The notes: generated by a model from the letters alone, not told the origin. 64,000 nt of DNA from an uncultured Eubacteriales bacterium (GCA_900543625.1 UQSF01000005.1:49435-113434), one strand, 5' to 3'. Shown: positions 15,927 to 27,767, numbered from the stretch's first letter. Program-made: numbers and translations.

Positions 15927-17453
15927 TCAAACAGCAGGTCTGTCGTCAGTTGTGTAGCTCACGAACACGCCTTTTCTGGTGTTGACGGTGACGGCCGGGA
16001 TGGGCAGTGCCGGTTCGTTGGGAATGTTCATTTCCCCCACGCAGTTGTAGTGGATGCGAAGCCGCTGTACCCATTCGCCGTCGATCTTCTCGGCATTGTA
16101 GACCTCGATTTTCTCCACCAGTTCGTTGAGCATCCGCGGCGTGAGCTTTCTGGCACGGGTGTATTTGCGGACGATGGACACGAACATATCCGTTGAGGTT
16201 GCGCGGCTGCTCTGCTTCTCGATCTCGGAACGGAGCTTTTTTATTTTCTCCGCCAGCTCCTTTTGCTCGTCCTCATACCGCCGGGACATTTTTGCGAAGC
16301 GGTCATCGGAGAGCTTGCCGGAAACATTGTCCTCATAGATGCGCTCGAACAGGCCGTCCAGTTCATCGTCGCGGGCAAGGAGTGATTTCAGCTCCTTCTC
16401 CTTCAGTCTGCGCTCCGTTTCCTCCGCCTGCCGGGAGTGACCGATCACTTCCTTGAGAAAATCGTCCTCGTAAAGGCCGGCATACTTCGTCAGACGACGG
16501 ATTTCGCCGAGAACGACCTGCTCCAGAAAGTCCACTCGGACATAGTGCGTGGAGCCGCAGGTGCCGCGATTGCCCTTGTAGTTGGAGCAGTTGAAATACT
16601 TGATCTCCGGGTTTCCCTGATTGAAATGAAAATGAAGGTTGCTCCCGCAGTCGGCGCAGACCAGAAGCCCGGAAAACATGCTCCTTTCCCCGTCCTTCGC
16701 TTGACGCTTTCTCATCTTGCCGCGCTTTTGCTGCACCTGTTCAAAGACGGCACGCTCAATGATCGGCTCATGCACATCCTTGAAAATCGCCCAGTTCTCA
16801 CGGTCATTCTCCAGTCGCTTCTTGTTTTTGTATGACTTGGAATAGGTCTTGAAGTTGAGAATGTCCCCGCAATACTCCTGCACGGAAAGCATCTTTATGA
16901 CGCTGGAGCTGTTCCAATGGGTGGGCGGCAGATCCTTGACTTTGCCGGGGCGATTGATTCCCTTGGAGTGCCAGTAGGCGCGCGGGGTCAGGACGCCGTC
17001 CTCTTCAAGCTTCGCGGCAATCTGCTCCGTTCCGACCCCTTCCAGCGTCATGCGGTAAATCCGCCGAACGACCTGCGCCGCTTCCTCGTCCACGATCCAG
17101 CGTTTGGGGTTCTCAGGGTCTTTGATGTACCCGTAAGGAGGCTGCCCCATGGGTTCTCCGGCATATCCTATGCGGTTGGCCTCCTCCGGCGTAACCTCTC
17201 CCGGCTTGAAGGATTGCCGTATCTGATAAGCAATGACGTCGCTTTCCTGCACCCGCCCGGTCAGCTCCCGGTACTCCCGCTTGGACAGGGCAAATTCGGA
17301 AACGGCGGTCTCCGGCTCGCAGGCGAACGCGGAGATCAGCGCACCGCCCTCGGTCTTATCCGGGTTCATTCCGTACTCCGTCCGGTCGGCAAGGCACTGC
17401 GCCAGCGTCTTGCCTTTGTTTAAGTGCATGGGTATGATTCGTGTGGTCGCCAT
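15927..17453 (-). pseudogene. in-frame chimera: relaxase N-terminus fused to serine recombinase C-terminus
   Basis: 508 codons. Residues 1 to about 97 (ATTRIIPMHLNKGK, TEYGMNPDKTEGG, GRVQESDVIAYQIRQSFKPG, EEANRIGY) are the start of an ICE relaxase; they stop before its HxDxxHxHxH metal site. From about residue 98 (GEPMGQPPYGYIKDP) the chain becomes a large serine recombinase: recombinase domain, a zinc ribbon (CADCG ... CSNYKGNRGTC), coiled coil (about 345-400) and C-terminal domain. The resolvase catalytic domain with its serine is absent. The join lies near 17160. The relaxase start is in its normal place (after MobC and CD1845), with GGAGGG upstream of ATG. Probably a deletion product and inactive in both roles; assembly error is the alternative. 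Confidence 0.85.
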
Positions 17454-17467
17454 ATTCCCTCCATGGA

Positions 17468-17497
17468 AAAAGGCGCAGGGACGAGCCTGCGCCTTTT
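17468..17497 (-). terminator. terminator downstream of CD1845 gene
   Basis: A 12-bp stem (AAAAGGCGCAGG and complement) with TTTTT on the minus strand, between the CD1845 stop and the chimera's start. Confidence 0.75.
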
Positions 17498-17516
17498 CAC
17501 ATTCCGCATATTCCGT

Positions 17517-17807
17517 TTATCCGTAGATTCGCTCCCTGAGAAGAATCCTCATGCCGATAAACCGCGCTGTGAGCTTCACCGCCAAATAGTGCAGTCCGTA
17601 GGGGGAGAGCAGAAACGCAATGCCCAGACAGATGCAGCCGTTCTGCACGTTGCCGTCCACAAAGTAAAAAACACCTGAAAGCAGAAACAGGGCGGAGGCG
17701 ATGACACAGACCACGGCGGAAGCCTTGAGCGCCAGCGTGAGCGCCCATTCCACGATCCACAAAACCAGCATAAGGGGCGCAAGCAGCAGTTTCAAAATGA
17801 ATTTCAT
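17517..17807 (-). CDS. CD1845-family small ICE membrane protein
   Basis: 96 residues, three hydrophobic segments (about 5-22, 26-50 and 56-75), ending LRERIYG. This matches the CD1845-type proteins of Tn1549-like elements by length, topology and the SPYGLHYLAVKL region followed by the charged tail. Function not known; always found between mobilisation genes in such elements, as here between MobC and the relaxase start. Confidence 0.75.
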   Translation of the reverse strand: MKFILKLLLAPLMLVLWIVEWALTLALKASAVVCVIASALFLLSGVFYFVDGNVQNGCICLGIAFLLSPYGLHYLAVKLTARFIGMRILLRERIYG

Positions 17808-17902
17808 AGTCGTTTTCCGTCCTTTTTGATTTCATTATACAGAAAGAGCTGCCCTAAAACAAGGATGCCGGCAGCATGGGCTTATCGTATATTTCTGCCT
17901 GC

Positions 17903-18247
17903 TCACTGAATGGTGGACAGCTTCATAAGAATTTTGTTGGCAAGCCCCCATAGCTGCTTCTGCTTTTCCAGAATCTCCGCAAGGTCGGTGTCGTAGGCTC
18001 TGCCGCTCTCGTTGAGCCGTTTGGCGATCTGATTGATGTTGTTGCTCGTGTAGCGCAGAAGCGAGATCATCTGCTTCAGCTCCGGCAGATCCAGCCTGAT
18101 CACCAGCCCGTCCAGCGCCATCTTCCGCAGGAACGCCTCCTGATTGGTAACGCCGATCCGCGCCATCTTTTCCTTCAGCAGCCGGTGCTCCTCCTCCGTC
18201 AGGCGAACGGAGATGCGGATGTTCCGGCGCATGAACTGCGCGCTCAC
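17903..18247 (-). CDS. mobC: MobC-like relaxosome accessory protein
   Basis: 114 residues. An N-terminal ribbon-helix-helix-like region (RRNIRISVRLTEEEHRLLKEK) and the MobC block SLLRYTSNNINQIAKRLNESGRAY. MobC helps open oriT DNA for the relaxase. GTG start at 18247 overlaps the DUF3849 stop by four bases (coupled translation). Appears intact, although its relaxase partner is broken. Confidence 0.9.
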   Translation of the reverse strand: MSAQFMRRNIRISVRLTEEEHRLLKEKMARIGVTNQEAFLRKMALDGLVIRLDLPELKQMISLLRYTSNNINQIAKRLNESGRAYDTDLAEILEKQKQLWGLANKILMKLSTIQ

Positions 18248-18741
18248 AGGGACGGCTCCTTTGCCTTTTTGACTGCCTCCGCCGCCGCTTCGGGCGGTCT
18301 GCTTTTCAGTCTGCCGAGCACCGAGGGCCTGCGCTCATGCGCCCTTGCGTCCTCTCGCGCCAGCTTGGTAAACAGGTCAACCAGCCCGCTGTGGCTGTTC
18401 ACCGCCAGATAGCAGTTCCGATCCGTCCCCCATGCGTCAGGGTTCTCCGAAACGGAAACGGTCTTTGCCCATTGTTTGTTGTCCGCTGAGAACCGCCCAT
18501 CCCAATCCTTCTGCCGGATGGTAATCGCCAGCACATATAAAATGCGCTCATGCCCGAACTGCTCCGCCACCTGCGCAACGGCTTCCCTGTGCAGGACGTT
18601 ATCGCAATAATGCTCGGAGATCGCCTTCTCAATGGCCTCCTTGCAGGCGGCGCTGGCCTTGTTGGAGGCACGGTAAAGCTCCAGCTCGCCGTTTTCACGG
18701 GCGTGCTCGGCGGGAAATCTGTAAACGGGAATATCCTTCAT
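18244..18741 (-). CDS. DUF3849 family ICE protein
   Basis: 165 residues. DUF3849 features: PVYRFPAEHARENGELELYRASNKASAACKEAIEKAI, then LHREAV near the middle and RQKDWDGRFSADNKQWA. Common next to the giant helicase in Tn1549-type elements; function unknown. The tail RPSVLGRLKSRPP resembles the tail of the upstream giant protein (RPSVLAKLKAPLSQP), perhaps a shared interaction motif. GAAAGGAAGG precedes the ATG by about 10 bases. Confidence 0.85.
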   Translation of the reverse strand: MKDIPVYRFPAEHARENGELELYRASNKASAACKEAIEKAISEHYCDNVLHREAVAQVAEQFGHERILYVLAITIRQKDWDGRFSADNKQWAKTVSVSENPDAWGTDRNCYLAVNSHSGLVDLFTKLAREDARAHERRPSVLGRLKSRPPEAAAEAVKKAKEPSL

Positions 18742-18778
18742 ATTGGTGCATCCTTCCTTTCATTAAGCTGTAGTGAAG

Positions 18779-18812
18779 CGGCTCCGACAAAATCCACTCT
18801 TCGTCGGAGCCG
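18779..18812. terminator. hairpin after the giant helicase gene
   Basis: 10-bp stem CGGCTCCGAC and complement with a 14-base loop; followed by six T on the plus strand. On the minus strand no T-run follows, so it may instead protect or pause the transcript. Confidence 0.5.
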
Positions 18813-18819
18813 CCGTTTT

Positions 18820-21800
18820 TTAGCGTTCCTCCTTGCCCCTGCGCTTGATTTTGTCCTCGGCGCAGGGCTGGGACAGCGGCGCTTTCAGCTTTGCCAGCAC
18901 GGAGGGACGCTCCGCCTTTGCGCTCTGCACGGCGGGCGCGTCCTCCGCCATCTGCTCCATGGGCGTGCGGTCGTCGATGTTCAGCTCGGCGTTCAGCTCC
19001 GCAAGCCGCGCGGATTTTGTTCGCAGCTCATCCTCCTGGGGGAAGGGCTTGCCCAGCTCCGCCTTTGCCGTCTCCATCTGCGCGGTGAGCGCGTCCAGCG
19101 TGTTTCTGACATTCTGCAACCTGTCCGGCATGGCGTTCAGGGCGTTGTCAATGCGGGTGAGGTTGCCCCGCGCGTCCTTGCCCAGCGTCACGCGGTGGTT
19201 CATCTTACCCTTGAGGGTGAGAATAAAGTCCCGCCCGAAGTCCTCCACGGTCAGGGACATGGCAAAGCCCCGGTAGCTGCCGATGGGCACGGGCTCCATG
19301 CCCTTTGCGTCCTTGAAGGCTTCCAGAATGGCAGCGCCTGCGTTGTCCTTGTCAGTGAGAAGGTCGCCCTTGACCTCCATGCCCGCAAAGCCGTCCACAG
19401 GGTGCGGATGCCCGGCGAGCGTCTGCATATCGGCGGTGAAGCCCTCCACGAAGCTCTCGTTCTGCCGGATCTGTTCGGGGAAATGCCTGAGCAGATTGTC
19501 CTCCAGACGGAACTGTTGGCTCTGATGGCTGGCCTTCATGAGCTTCAGGCGGGCAACGTCCACATCCAAGTCCATCTTCTCTTTAATTCTCTCGTCTCCG
19601 GCGCACAGCGCCTTGATCTCCGCATAGGAAAGAGCAGTCTCATCCACATCCTCGCAGGAGCGAACAGGGGATTTTGAGGTCATGATCTGGGAGATGAACT
19701 TCTGCTTATTCTCCACCGTCTGCCAGAGGTAGGCGTCGAAGGTGGATTCCGTGACGTAGCGGTAGATATGCACTTCTTTGTTGCGGTTGCCCTGCCGGAT
19801 GATGCGCCCGCTGCGCTGCTCCAGATCGCCCGGCCGCCACGGGCAGTCGAGGTCGTGGAGCGCCACGAGCCTGTCCTGCACGTTCATACCGGCTCCCATT
19901 TTGAATGTGCTGCCCATGAGCACACGCACCTGACCGGAGCGCACCTTTGCAAACAGCTCCTTCTTCCGCGTCTCGGTGTTGGCTTCGTGGATAAAGGCGA
20001 TCTGCTCGCGGGGGATACCACGGGCTACGAGCTTTTCACGGATGTCGTCGTAAATCGTGAACGCCTGTTCTTCGGCTGCATCTTGCCCAATGACAGCTTC
20101 CAGCGCGTGAAGCTCCGGGCTGTCCAGGTTCCCGCCCGCCGTCTTTGCCGCCTTCGCCCCGGTCGCGCCGGTTTTCGGGGTGGACAAATCGCAGAACACG
20201 AGCTGGGTCAGCCTGTCCGCCTGTCCGTCCTGCCAGATGCGGTGGATGTTGTCCACGCAGCGATTGACCTTACTGTTCGGGTCGTCCGGCAGGTCGGGGT
20301 TGATGATGCGCTGGTCAAGCCCCAGCTTGCGCCCGTCCGAGGTGATCTTGAGCATATTGTCCGTGCCGGGGTCAACAAGCTGGGCGTGTACCCTTGCGGC
20401 GCGCTCGGACAGCTCCTGCACCATCTGCTTCTGTATCTCCGTGGGCTGCGCCACCTCGTTGTGATAGATGGGCGTGGGCGTAGGCAGGTTGAGCTGGTCG
20501 GAGGTCTTGATATCCGCCGCCTCCTTGAACAGGGTCATAAGCTCCGGCAGATTAAAGAACTTGGCAAAGCGCGTCCTCGCCCGGTAGCCCGTACCCTCGG
20601 GAGCCAGCTCAATGGCGGTCTGCGTCTCCCCGAAGGTGGAAGCCCAGCAGTCGAAGTGGGCAAGTCCCTTGCCGCGAATGGCATCGTGCTGGAGATAACG
20701 CATCATGGTGTAAAGCTCCGTCATGGAGTTTGAGACGGGCGTGCCCGTGGCGAATACCACGCCACGGCTGTCGGTGATCTCGTCGATATACCGGCACTTG
20801 AGCAGCATATCCGAGGATTTCTGGGCATCGGTGGCGGAAAGCCCCGCCACGTTGCGCATCTTGGTGTAGAGAAAAAGATTCTTGTAGTTGTGCGCCTCGT
20901 CCACATACAGTCGGTCTACGCCCAGCTGCTCAAAGGTCACAACATCGTCCTTTCGGGAGCTGTCCTGGAGCTTTTTGAGCTTGGCTTCAAGGCCGCGCTT
21001 GGTGCGCTCCAGAGACTTAATGGTGAACCGCTCCGCCCGCTGACTTTTCAGCTCCCGCAGTCCTTCCTCCACCTCGAAGATCTGCTCCGCCAAAAGCCGC
21101 TGCTGCCGCTCCATGGAGACGGGTATCTTCTCGAACTGCGAGTGGCCGATGATAACGGCGTCATATTCGCCTGTGGCGATGCGGGCGCAGAACTTCTTGC
21201 GGTTCTTCGGCTCGAAGTCCTTTTTCGTAGCCACGAGGATGTTGGCGGAGGGGTACAGCCGCAGGAACTCGCCCGACCACTGCTCCGTCAGGTGGTTGGG
21301 AACGACAAAGAGGGACTTGTGGCACAGCCCCAGCCGCTTGGATTCCATGGCAGCGGCTACCATCTCGAAGGTCTTGCCCGCGCCCACCTCGTGGGCAAGG
21401 AGGGTGTTGCCGCCGTAGAGCACATGGGCGACCGCGTTGAGCTGGTGCTCCCGCAGCCGTATCTCCGGGTTCATGCCCGCAAAGGTGATGTGGCTGCCGT
21501 CATATTCGCGGGGTCTGGTGGAATTGAACAGCTCGTTGTACCTTGCGACCAGAGTGTGCCGCCTGTCGGGGTCGCGCCATATCCAGTCCCGGAAAGCGTC
21601 CCGGATGGCCTGCTGCTTCTGCTGGGCGAGGGTGGTTTCCTTGCTGTTGAGTACGCGCCGCTCCCTGCCGTCCGCATCGTGCTTGGTATCGTAGATGCGC
21701 ACGTCGCGCAGATTCAGGGTATCTTCAAGAATCTTATAGGCGTTTGCGCGCTCCGTGCCGTAGGTCATATATGCGGCAATATTGCTGTAACTGACCGCGT

Positions 21801-24800
21801 TCTTGTTCCTGATGTTCCACTCGGCGGTGAAGGCGGAATAGGTCACGTCGATCATGCGCTGCTGGTAGAAGGGCGTCTCGAAGGTCTCCCACATGAACTC
21901 CCGGATATACGAGGGGTCGATCCACGTTGCGCCCAGCCGCACCTCGATTTCGCTTGCGTCCAGATCCCTGGGCTGCGCCTGTCGCAGCGCTTCCACGTTT
22001 CCGGCGTAATCGCCCTCGAACAGATTCTGAGCAGACTGTGCGATGCGCAGCTTTTCCCTTACATTGCCGGAGAGGTACTCGTCGGCGGTCTCCCAGCGCT
22101 TATTTTCGGGATTGCGGAAGATAACACCACGAAGATCGGAGGCGAGAGCGTCCTCGTCCTTACCGGTGAGCTGCGCCATATACGCCATATCCACGCAGGC
22201 TTTTTCGGAGATGGACAGCGCCAGCGCCTCCGAAGCGGTGTCCACGCTGGTCACGGCCTCGTGCGCCCGTATGGTTCGCCTGGTGAACATATCCGCCTTG
22301 CGCTTGAGGTTTTTGTCCTCGTCCAGCTCCTCCAGAGAGCAGAGCAGATAGTAGGAGCTGTCCTCGGCAAAGGCCAGGGCGTTGGCGCGGGAGTTAATAA
22401 GCCCATACTTTGCGGTGAAGCCGTCGTAGAGGGTATTCAGCTCCGCCTGCGTCTGCCGGATGGTTTCATCCGAAATAAAGCCGTCCATCTGCTGAGAGAT
22501 AAGCTTCTGCACGCAGTCCCGCAGCTCCACCATGCCCTTGGCACGCTCCTTTGCGGTGGCGTTGAAGTCGGGCTTGGTCATGATGCTGTTCTGCCGGTAG
22601 TACAACTCCCCGTCCACCACGGTGTAGGAGAAATTCCGCACATTCGGGTCTGCCGGGATGGTCTCCACGATGGTCTCATCCTCGCCCAGATCGGGCAGCT
22701 CCGCTTCCGCGTAGGTTCCACGGATATTCCGAATTGCGCCGCTGAGCTGCTCCGCAAGGTCTGCGCCCTCGATGGGCACAACGGTAAAGTCCTGCCTGCC
22801 GTACTGCGTGCTTTCCGAGGTCTGCCATCCCAGCACCATCTCCGGGTGGTCGATGAAATACTGATTGATGGCAAAGCCGTCCGCATTCGCTCCCGGGTTT
22901 CGCCAGATACCCGTGTGTACCCAATCGGGTTCGATCTCAATGGGTCTGTCCCGCTTTTGAAGAAAGATAATATCCGAAACGACATCCGTACCGGCGTTGG
23001 CTTTGAAGGCGTTGTTGGGCAGGCGGATCGCGCCGAGGAAGTCCGCGCGCTGGGCAATATACTTCCTTGCGGCGCTGTCCTTGGCGTCCATGGTGTAGCG
23101 GGATGTGACGAAGGCCACCACGCCGCCCGGACGCACCTGCTCCAGCGCCTTGGCGAAAAAGTAGTTGTGGATGGAAAAACCGAGCTTGTCAAAAGCCCGG
23201 TCGCTGACCTGATACTGTCCAAAGGGTACGTTGCCCACGGCGAGGTCGAAGAAGTCCTTCCGGTCGGTGGTTTCAAAGCCGGCCACGGTAATATCCGCCT
23301 TGGGATAGAGCTGCTTTGCGATGCGTCCCGTGATGGAATCCAGCTCCACGCCGTAGAGCCTGCTGCTTTTCATGCTCTCCGGCAGCATACCGAAGAAGTT
23401 GCCCACGCCCATGCTGGGCTCCAGAATATTGCCGGTCTGGAAGCCCATGTTCTCCACCGCGTCGTAAATGGCGCGGATAACGGTGGGGCTGGTGTAGTGG
23501 GCGTTCAGCGTGGAGGCGCGGGCGGCGGCGTATTCCTCCGGGGATAGCGCGCCTTTCAGCTCATCATATTCAACGCGCCAGCCTGCCTTGTCAGGGTCGA
23601 AAGCGTCCGCAAGACCGCCCCAGCCGACGTATTGGGAGAGGATATGCTGTTCCTCCGGTGTGGCGTTTCTGTTTTCGCTTTCAATCTGCTTCAGCGTGGC
23701 GATTGCCTTGATGTTGCGCCAGAATTTCTCCTTTGCACCGCCCTTGCCGAGATTGTCGTCCAAAATGCGGAAGTTTTCCGCAGGCGGCAGCGGTGCGAAA
23801 GGCTCGTCTATCTCGGCCTGAGAGATGGCATCATCGGGGTCGGATACAAATTCGCCCATTTCCGAAAGTGCCGCTCGGCCTTCCTGTTCCAGAAGCAGCG
23901 CTTCTTCCTCGCTCATAGCAGGAGGTTCAGGCTCGGCGGGTTCCGCAGAGGGTGGGTCATGCTCCGGCTCGTCAAAGCGCAGGGTGCGAATCTCCACATC
24001 ATAGGGGAGGTTGTTTTTGTCACCGGGATATACCGCCACGGTTTCCTCGGTATAGGCGGGTTTTGGCTCTTTTTCGGGGACAGCCGTATTCTCTGCGGCG
24101 GTCTTTTCCGGCTGCGGATACCGCTCCATGAGCCGTGCGAAGCTCTCCCTGCTCTCCGCACGGGAGATGGGATAGAAAAGCGTCGGGTCGCTGAGGGTAA
24201 TATCAAAGACGCCGACGCTCTCGATAATATAGGGCTTGCCGTTTTCCAGATACACCGTATCGCCTACGGAATACGGGAACGGTTCTCTCTGCGGGGCAGG
24301 AGCTGTTTCCTCCGGCGCGTGCCATCGGTATTGCTCCACATCCTCATCCGAAACATGAATGAGGTCGCTGAAATCGAGGTTTTCCAGCTCATTGGAAATA
24401 AGCTCCTGCAAAGAGGCGTACTGCCGGGTTTCCAGATGCTCATCGTCCAGATAGCGTTCCAGCCGGTAATTCACAAGGTCGATATTCACCTGAACGGGAA
24501 TCTCATCGTCGGTGACGATGGTGTAGGCGACGCCGATTTTCGCCGGGTCGCTGAAATCCGCCTCCGAGCCGTATTCACTCCGGCAGAAGTCGGAGATCAG
24601 CCCCTTTGCACGCTCTAAAAGCGCCTGCTCCGCCTGTCCTTGCAGCTCCAGCCGGTACGCCTCCGCCTGCCATTCGCTTGCAAATTCCTCGGTCACGCCG
24701 TCTGCGTCCACATAATAGCCGTGGTTTTCATCGTCCCATACGGCGTACAGAGTGCGGAAGCCCCGGTCAAGGCTTACCACATGGAAACGGTCTGCGGGGT

Positions 24801-27168
24801 CAAGGGCAGGTTCTTCCTGCTGTGCCATTCTTTCCTGCGCTTCCTGCGCCGCGATCCGCTCCACATCCGCCATAACCTGCCGGATGAAGGGGCTGTTGCG
24901 ATTAGCCTCCGCATCCACAACCTGCCCATTTACAATACCGCGTTCAGCAAGCGCTTCCCGGATGGCGATGGGGTCAATATTGTCAAAGTTGTCCTGTTCC
25001 TGCTCGGTGTAGAAGTTATCGGATTGAATGAGCTGCGCAATGCGCCGCTGCACCTTCGCCCATGACAGCGTGACCGGCTCGGAATTGCCCACGGAGAGTT
25101 GCAGCGGTTTAGAGGTATCCTTCAAGCCGTACTCCCGTGCCAGCCATGCGGCGGTGTCCCGGTCGCGGGCGTGAGCCTTCATATAGCGGACAACTGCGTG
25201 CTTGCTTTCAATCCTGCCGTTCCACTGCTGCAAGGCCGCGTCAATGTCCGCCTGCGTGACCTTGTAGGGCGAGGGCGTAACCGTCGTTGCCAGCGTGGGG
25301 TAAAGCTCGTCCAAAAGCTCCTGATGGAGCCGGTTATGAAACGCGGGCATATCAAAATAAAGCCGCGTGAGCTGCAAATCCTCAGACGCCATGACGATGC
25401 GCCGGATTGCCGCCGCCCCCTCCAGATAGGCGTTTTGACGGTCGGAATTGCGGCAGGCGTTGAGGAAAGCATCGTCCGCGACAAGCGCGTTGCCCACGCT
25501 CAGGCGGTATCTCTCGAACAGCTCCTGCACCGTGGGCTGAGCCTGCTCTGCGGCAGGATCGCGGAACACCCTCGTGCCGTCCGCACCGAACTCCGCTTCA
25601 TAAGCATTGATTGCGGCTTCTGCTTCATGGTCGATAGAGCGCAGCGTGTAAATGTGGCGTTCACCTCTAAAGTCCGGCGCTTCGGCAATCGTCACATCAT
25701 ACTTATCGCGCAGTTTCTCTACATACATCTCTAAATTGTGCGACGGAAGACCGCACATCTCCACGCGCCCGGCGCCGGGGATACTGCGGGAGGTCATGTT
25801 CATATTCAGCAGATCCGACGCCTGTTTTGCATCCTCGCCATACAGCTCAAAGAAATCCCCCACCTGAAACAGCACGAGGTCGTCCGGGTGGGCTTCCTTT
25901 ACGGCATTGTAGTCATTCCATGCTGCGCTTCGCGCTGCGGTCTGCCGCTGAAGCTGCTCAAAGCGCGCCTTTTCCTCCGGCGTCAGGAAACGGTCTTTGC
26001 GGATCAGCTCAGAGATACGCTTGGCGACGTTCGCCCAGTTCAGCTGGATTTCCGGGCAGTCCTGCTTTTTCAGGCTGACGCCCTTGCCGCTGTGATCCTC
26101 ACCGCTGTGGGATGCGCCGGATACCGCGTGGGAGCGTCCCCCAATGCCGTATTCATCTTTCAGGAAATCCGCCTGCTCCCTGGGGCTGTGTTTCTCTTTG
26201 AAATAGGCGTAGATACGCCCCTTGCTCCCTTCAATATTGCTGCCGCGGGTCAGGGTCGCGGCGATCTCGTCCTCCGTAATGAACCGCTGCACGGCGGGGA
26301 TTTCTGCCATTTCGGTGCGGTACTCCCTGCGGGGCAGGGACAGCTCCCGCAAACCCTGCTCGATTTTGTCCGGCTTGTGGTAATGGAAGCGCAGCAGGCT
26401 CCTGTCCTCCCGGTAGTCGGATCGGAGCTGTGAAAAATCATCCATGAGGACTTCGCGGAACGCAGGGTCTCTCAGCCGCTCGGCAAGCCGCGCCGTTTCC
26501 TCCGGGAAACCGCCGCCCCGCATATCCGACAGGCAGGAGAGATAGCCCTGCGCCCGCGCCTTTTCACTTAAATCCTGCCGTAGATACCAGATAGACTGCG
26601 CCAGCTCCGCGCGCTCGTGCCCCGGCGCTTCCGCCAGCTCTACGTTGGCGGCGTATTCGCCCTGAGTGAGAAGCTGCCCGATGCGCTCCGCCGCCTCCTG
26701 CCAGCTTACGACCTTTGCAGAGGTCAGGTATCTTGCCGCGTCCCCATTGGCGATGTGGATGCCGTCCTCGGCGTACCACGCGGAATATCTGCCGTTTTCG
26801 GTGACGACGCCGTTGCCGCCGTGGAAGCTGCTTTGAAGAAACGCCGCGATTTCTTCCACGCTCTTGCCCTTGGAGAACTCCGTGGCGATCTTCATGCGGG
26901 CATAGTCGGCGTTGCCCTCCATGCGCAGAATGTGGTCGATATCCGCCTGCGGGACGGACATGGAAAAAGCGGAGGGCGTGTAGCTCTCCGCTTCTGCGAT
27001 ATATGCGATTTGCTCTTCCTCCGTGGGGAACAGGCTCAGTTGGTATGCCTGCGGTATCGGAGGCTGCGCCGGTTCCGCTTCCGGCGCGTCATTGGTCAGT
27101 TGTACACCAGCTCGCTGAGGATGATCTCCTCCGCCTGCGCTTTCAGGCTGTTCATCAGCCCCACCCAT
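18820..27168 (-). pseudogene. giant ICE DNA methylase/SNF2-type helicase, 5'-truncated
   Basis: Up to 2782 codons. Domains in order: MutS-like N-domain (about 425-500, VGDFFELYGEDAKQ), class I methyltransferase with VGNVPFGQ (about 1310), SNF2-like helicase with Walker A HEVGAGKTFE (about 1925), DEAH box VDEAHNYKN (about 2088), GTPVSNSMTELYTMM and the C-lobe SGRIIRQGNRNK (about 2454). It probably acts on element DNA during transfer or against host defence. The first 24 codons are the tail of tnpV read in another frame, and recognisable sequence starts at about EPAQPPIPQAYQLSLFPTEEEQ, which in relatives lies several hundred residues into the chain. The N-terminal part is therefore missing, and the ATG at 27168 is probably fortuitous. 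The remaining domains look intact. Confidence 0.8.
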
Positions 27169-27740
27169 TTCATCTGGTCGCGGGCTTTCAGCTCCTCCGT
27201 CACGCCCGCCGACTTCATCAGCTCCGGCATCATCTGCTCCAGCCTCCGGTTCGCCGTCTCGTCGATCTCCCGCAGGTGCGGGAACAGCTTCTCCGACAGC
27301 ACCAGACGGCTGTAAAGCCCCGGTCTGTGCTCCTGAAGGTAGCTCCTGCGCAGTCTCCCGTACTTGCCCAGGGGTCTCGCGTCCTCCGGCGTCTCGCTCA
27401 GCGTCAGGTCGGGAATCAGGTAGTCCCCGTTCTTGGTGTAGGTCAGCTCTGTCATGAGGATCACAGCCTCGTCATCGTCAAGATTGCGGACGATGGCCGG
27501 TATGGTTTTCAGCCCCGCAAGGTCTGCGGCATGGAGCCGCCTGTGTCCGGCTACCATCTCGTATCCGCCCTCCGGTGCGGGGCGGATGATGGCGGGGTTG
27601 AGAACGCCCACCTGCATGATGCTGTCGATGGTCTGCTGCATGAGCTCGTCGTCCGTCACCTTGAAGGGGTGGTTCTTGAAGGGACGAATCTCTGAAAGCG
27701 GTATCTGCTGTACCTGTTCGTTGGGTTTCTGTTTCGGCAC
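27096..27740 (-). pseudogene. in-frame chimera: ParB N-terminal domain fused to TnpV
   Basis: 214 residues from GTG 27740 (AGGAGG 10 bases upstream). Residues 1-95 are a ParB/RepB/Spo0J nuclease-like domain (IPLSEIRPFKNHPFKV, MVAGHRRLHAADLAG, IVRNLDDDEAVIL). From Met96 (base 27455) the chain is a complete TnpV, the small transposon protein: TELTYTKNGDYLIPDL, LGKYGRLRRSYLQEHRPGLY, QMKWVGLMNSLKAQAEEI. ParB normally continues with a helix-turn-helix region, which is gone. The join falls exactly on the TnpV start codon. tnpV may still be made from its own ATG. Its 3' end overlaps the truncated giant gene. Confidence 0.85.
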
Positions 27741-27767
27741 GGTCGCATCACCTCCTGAAAATGCCAA

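Noticed and set aside
15784..15930. tRNA-Leu 3' end as the attachment site of the element
   Set aside because: The element's recombinase is of the large serine type, which does not use tRNA ends, and I see no repeat of the tRNA end at the right flank.
20890..23547. An 885-codon plus-strand frame inside the giant helicase gene
   Set aside because: The opposite strand carries clear methylase and helicase motifs; this one has none.
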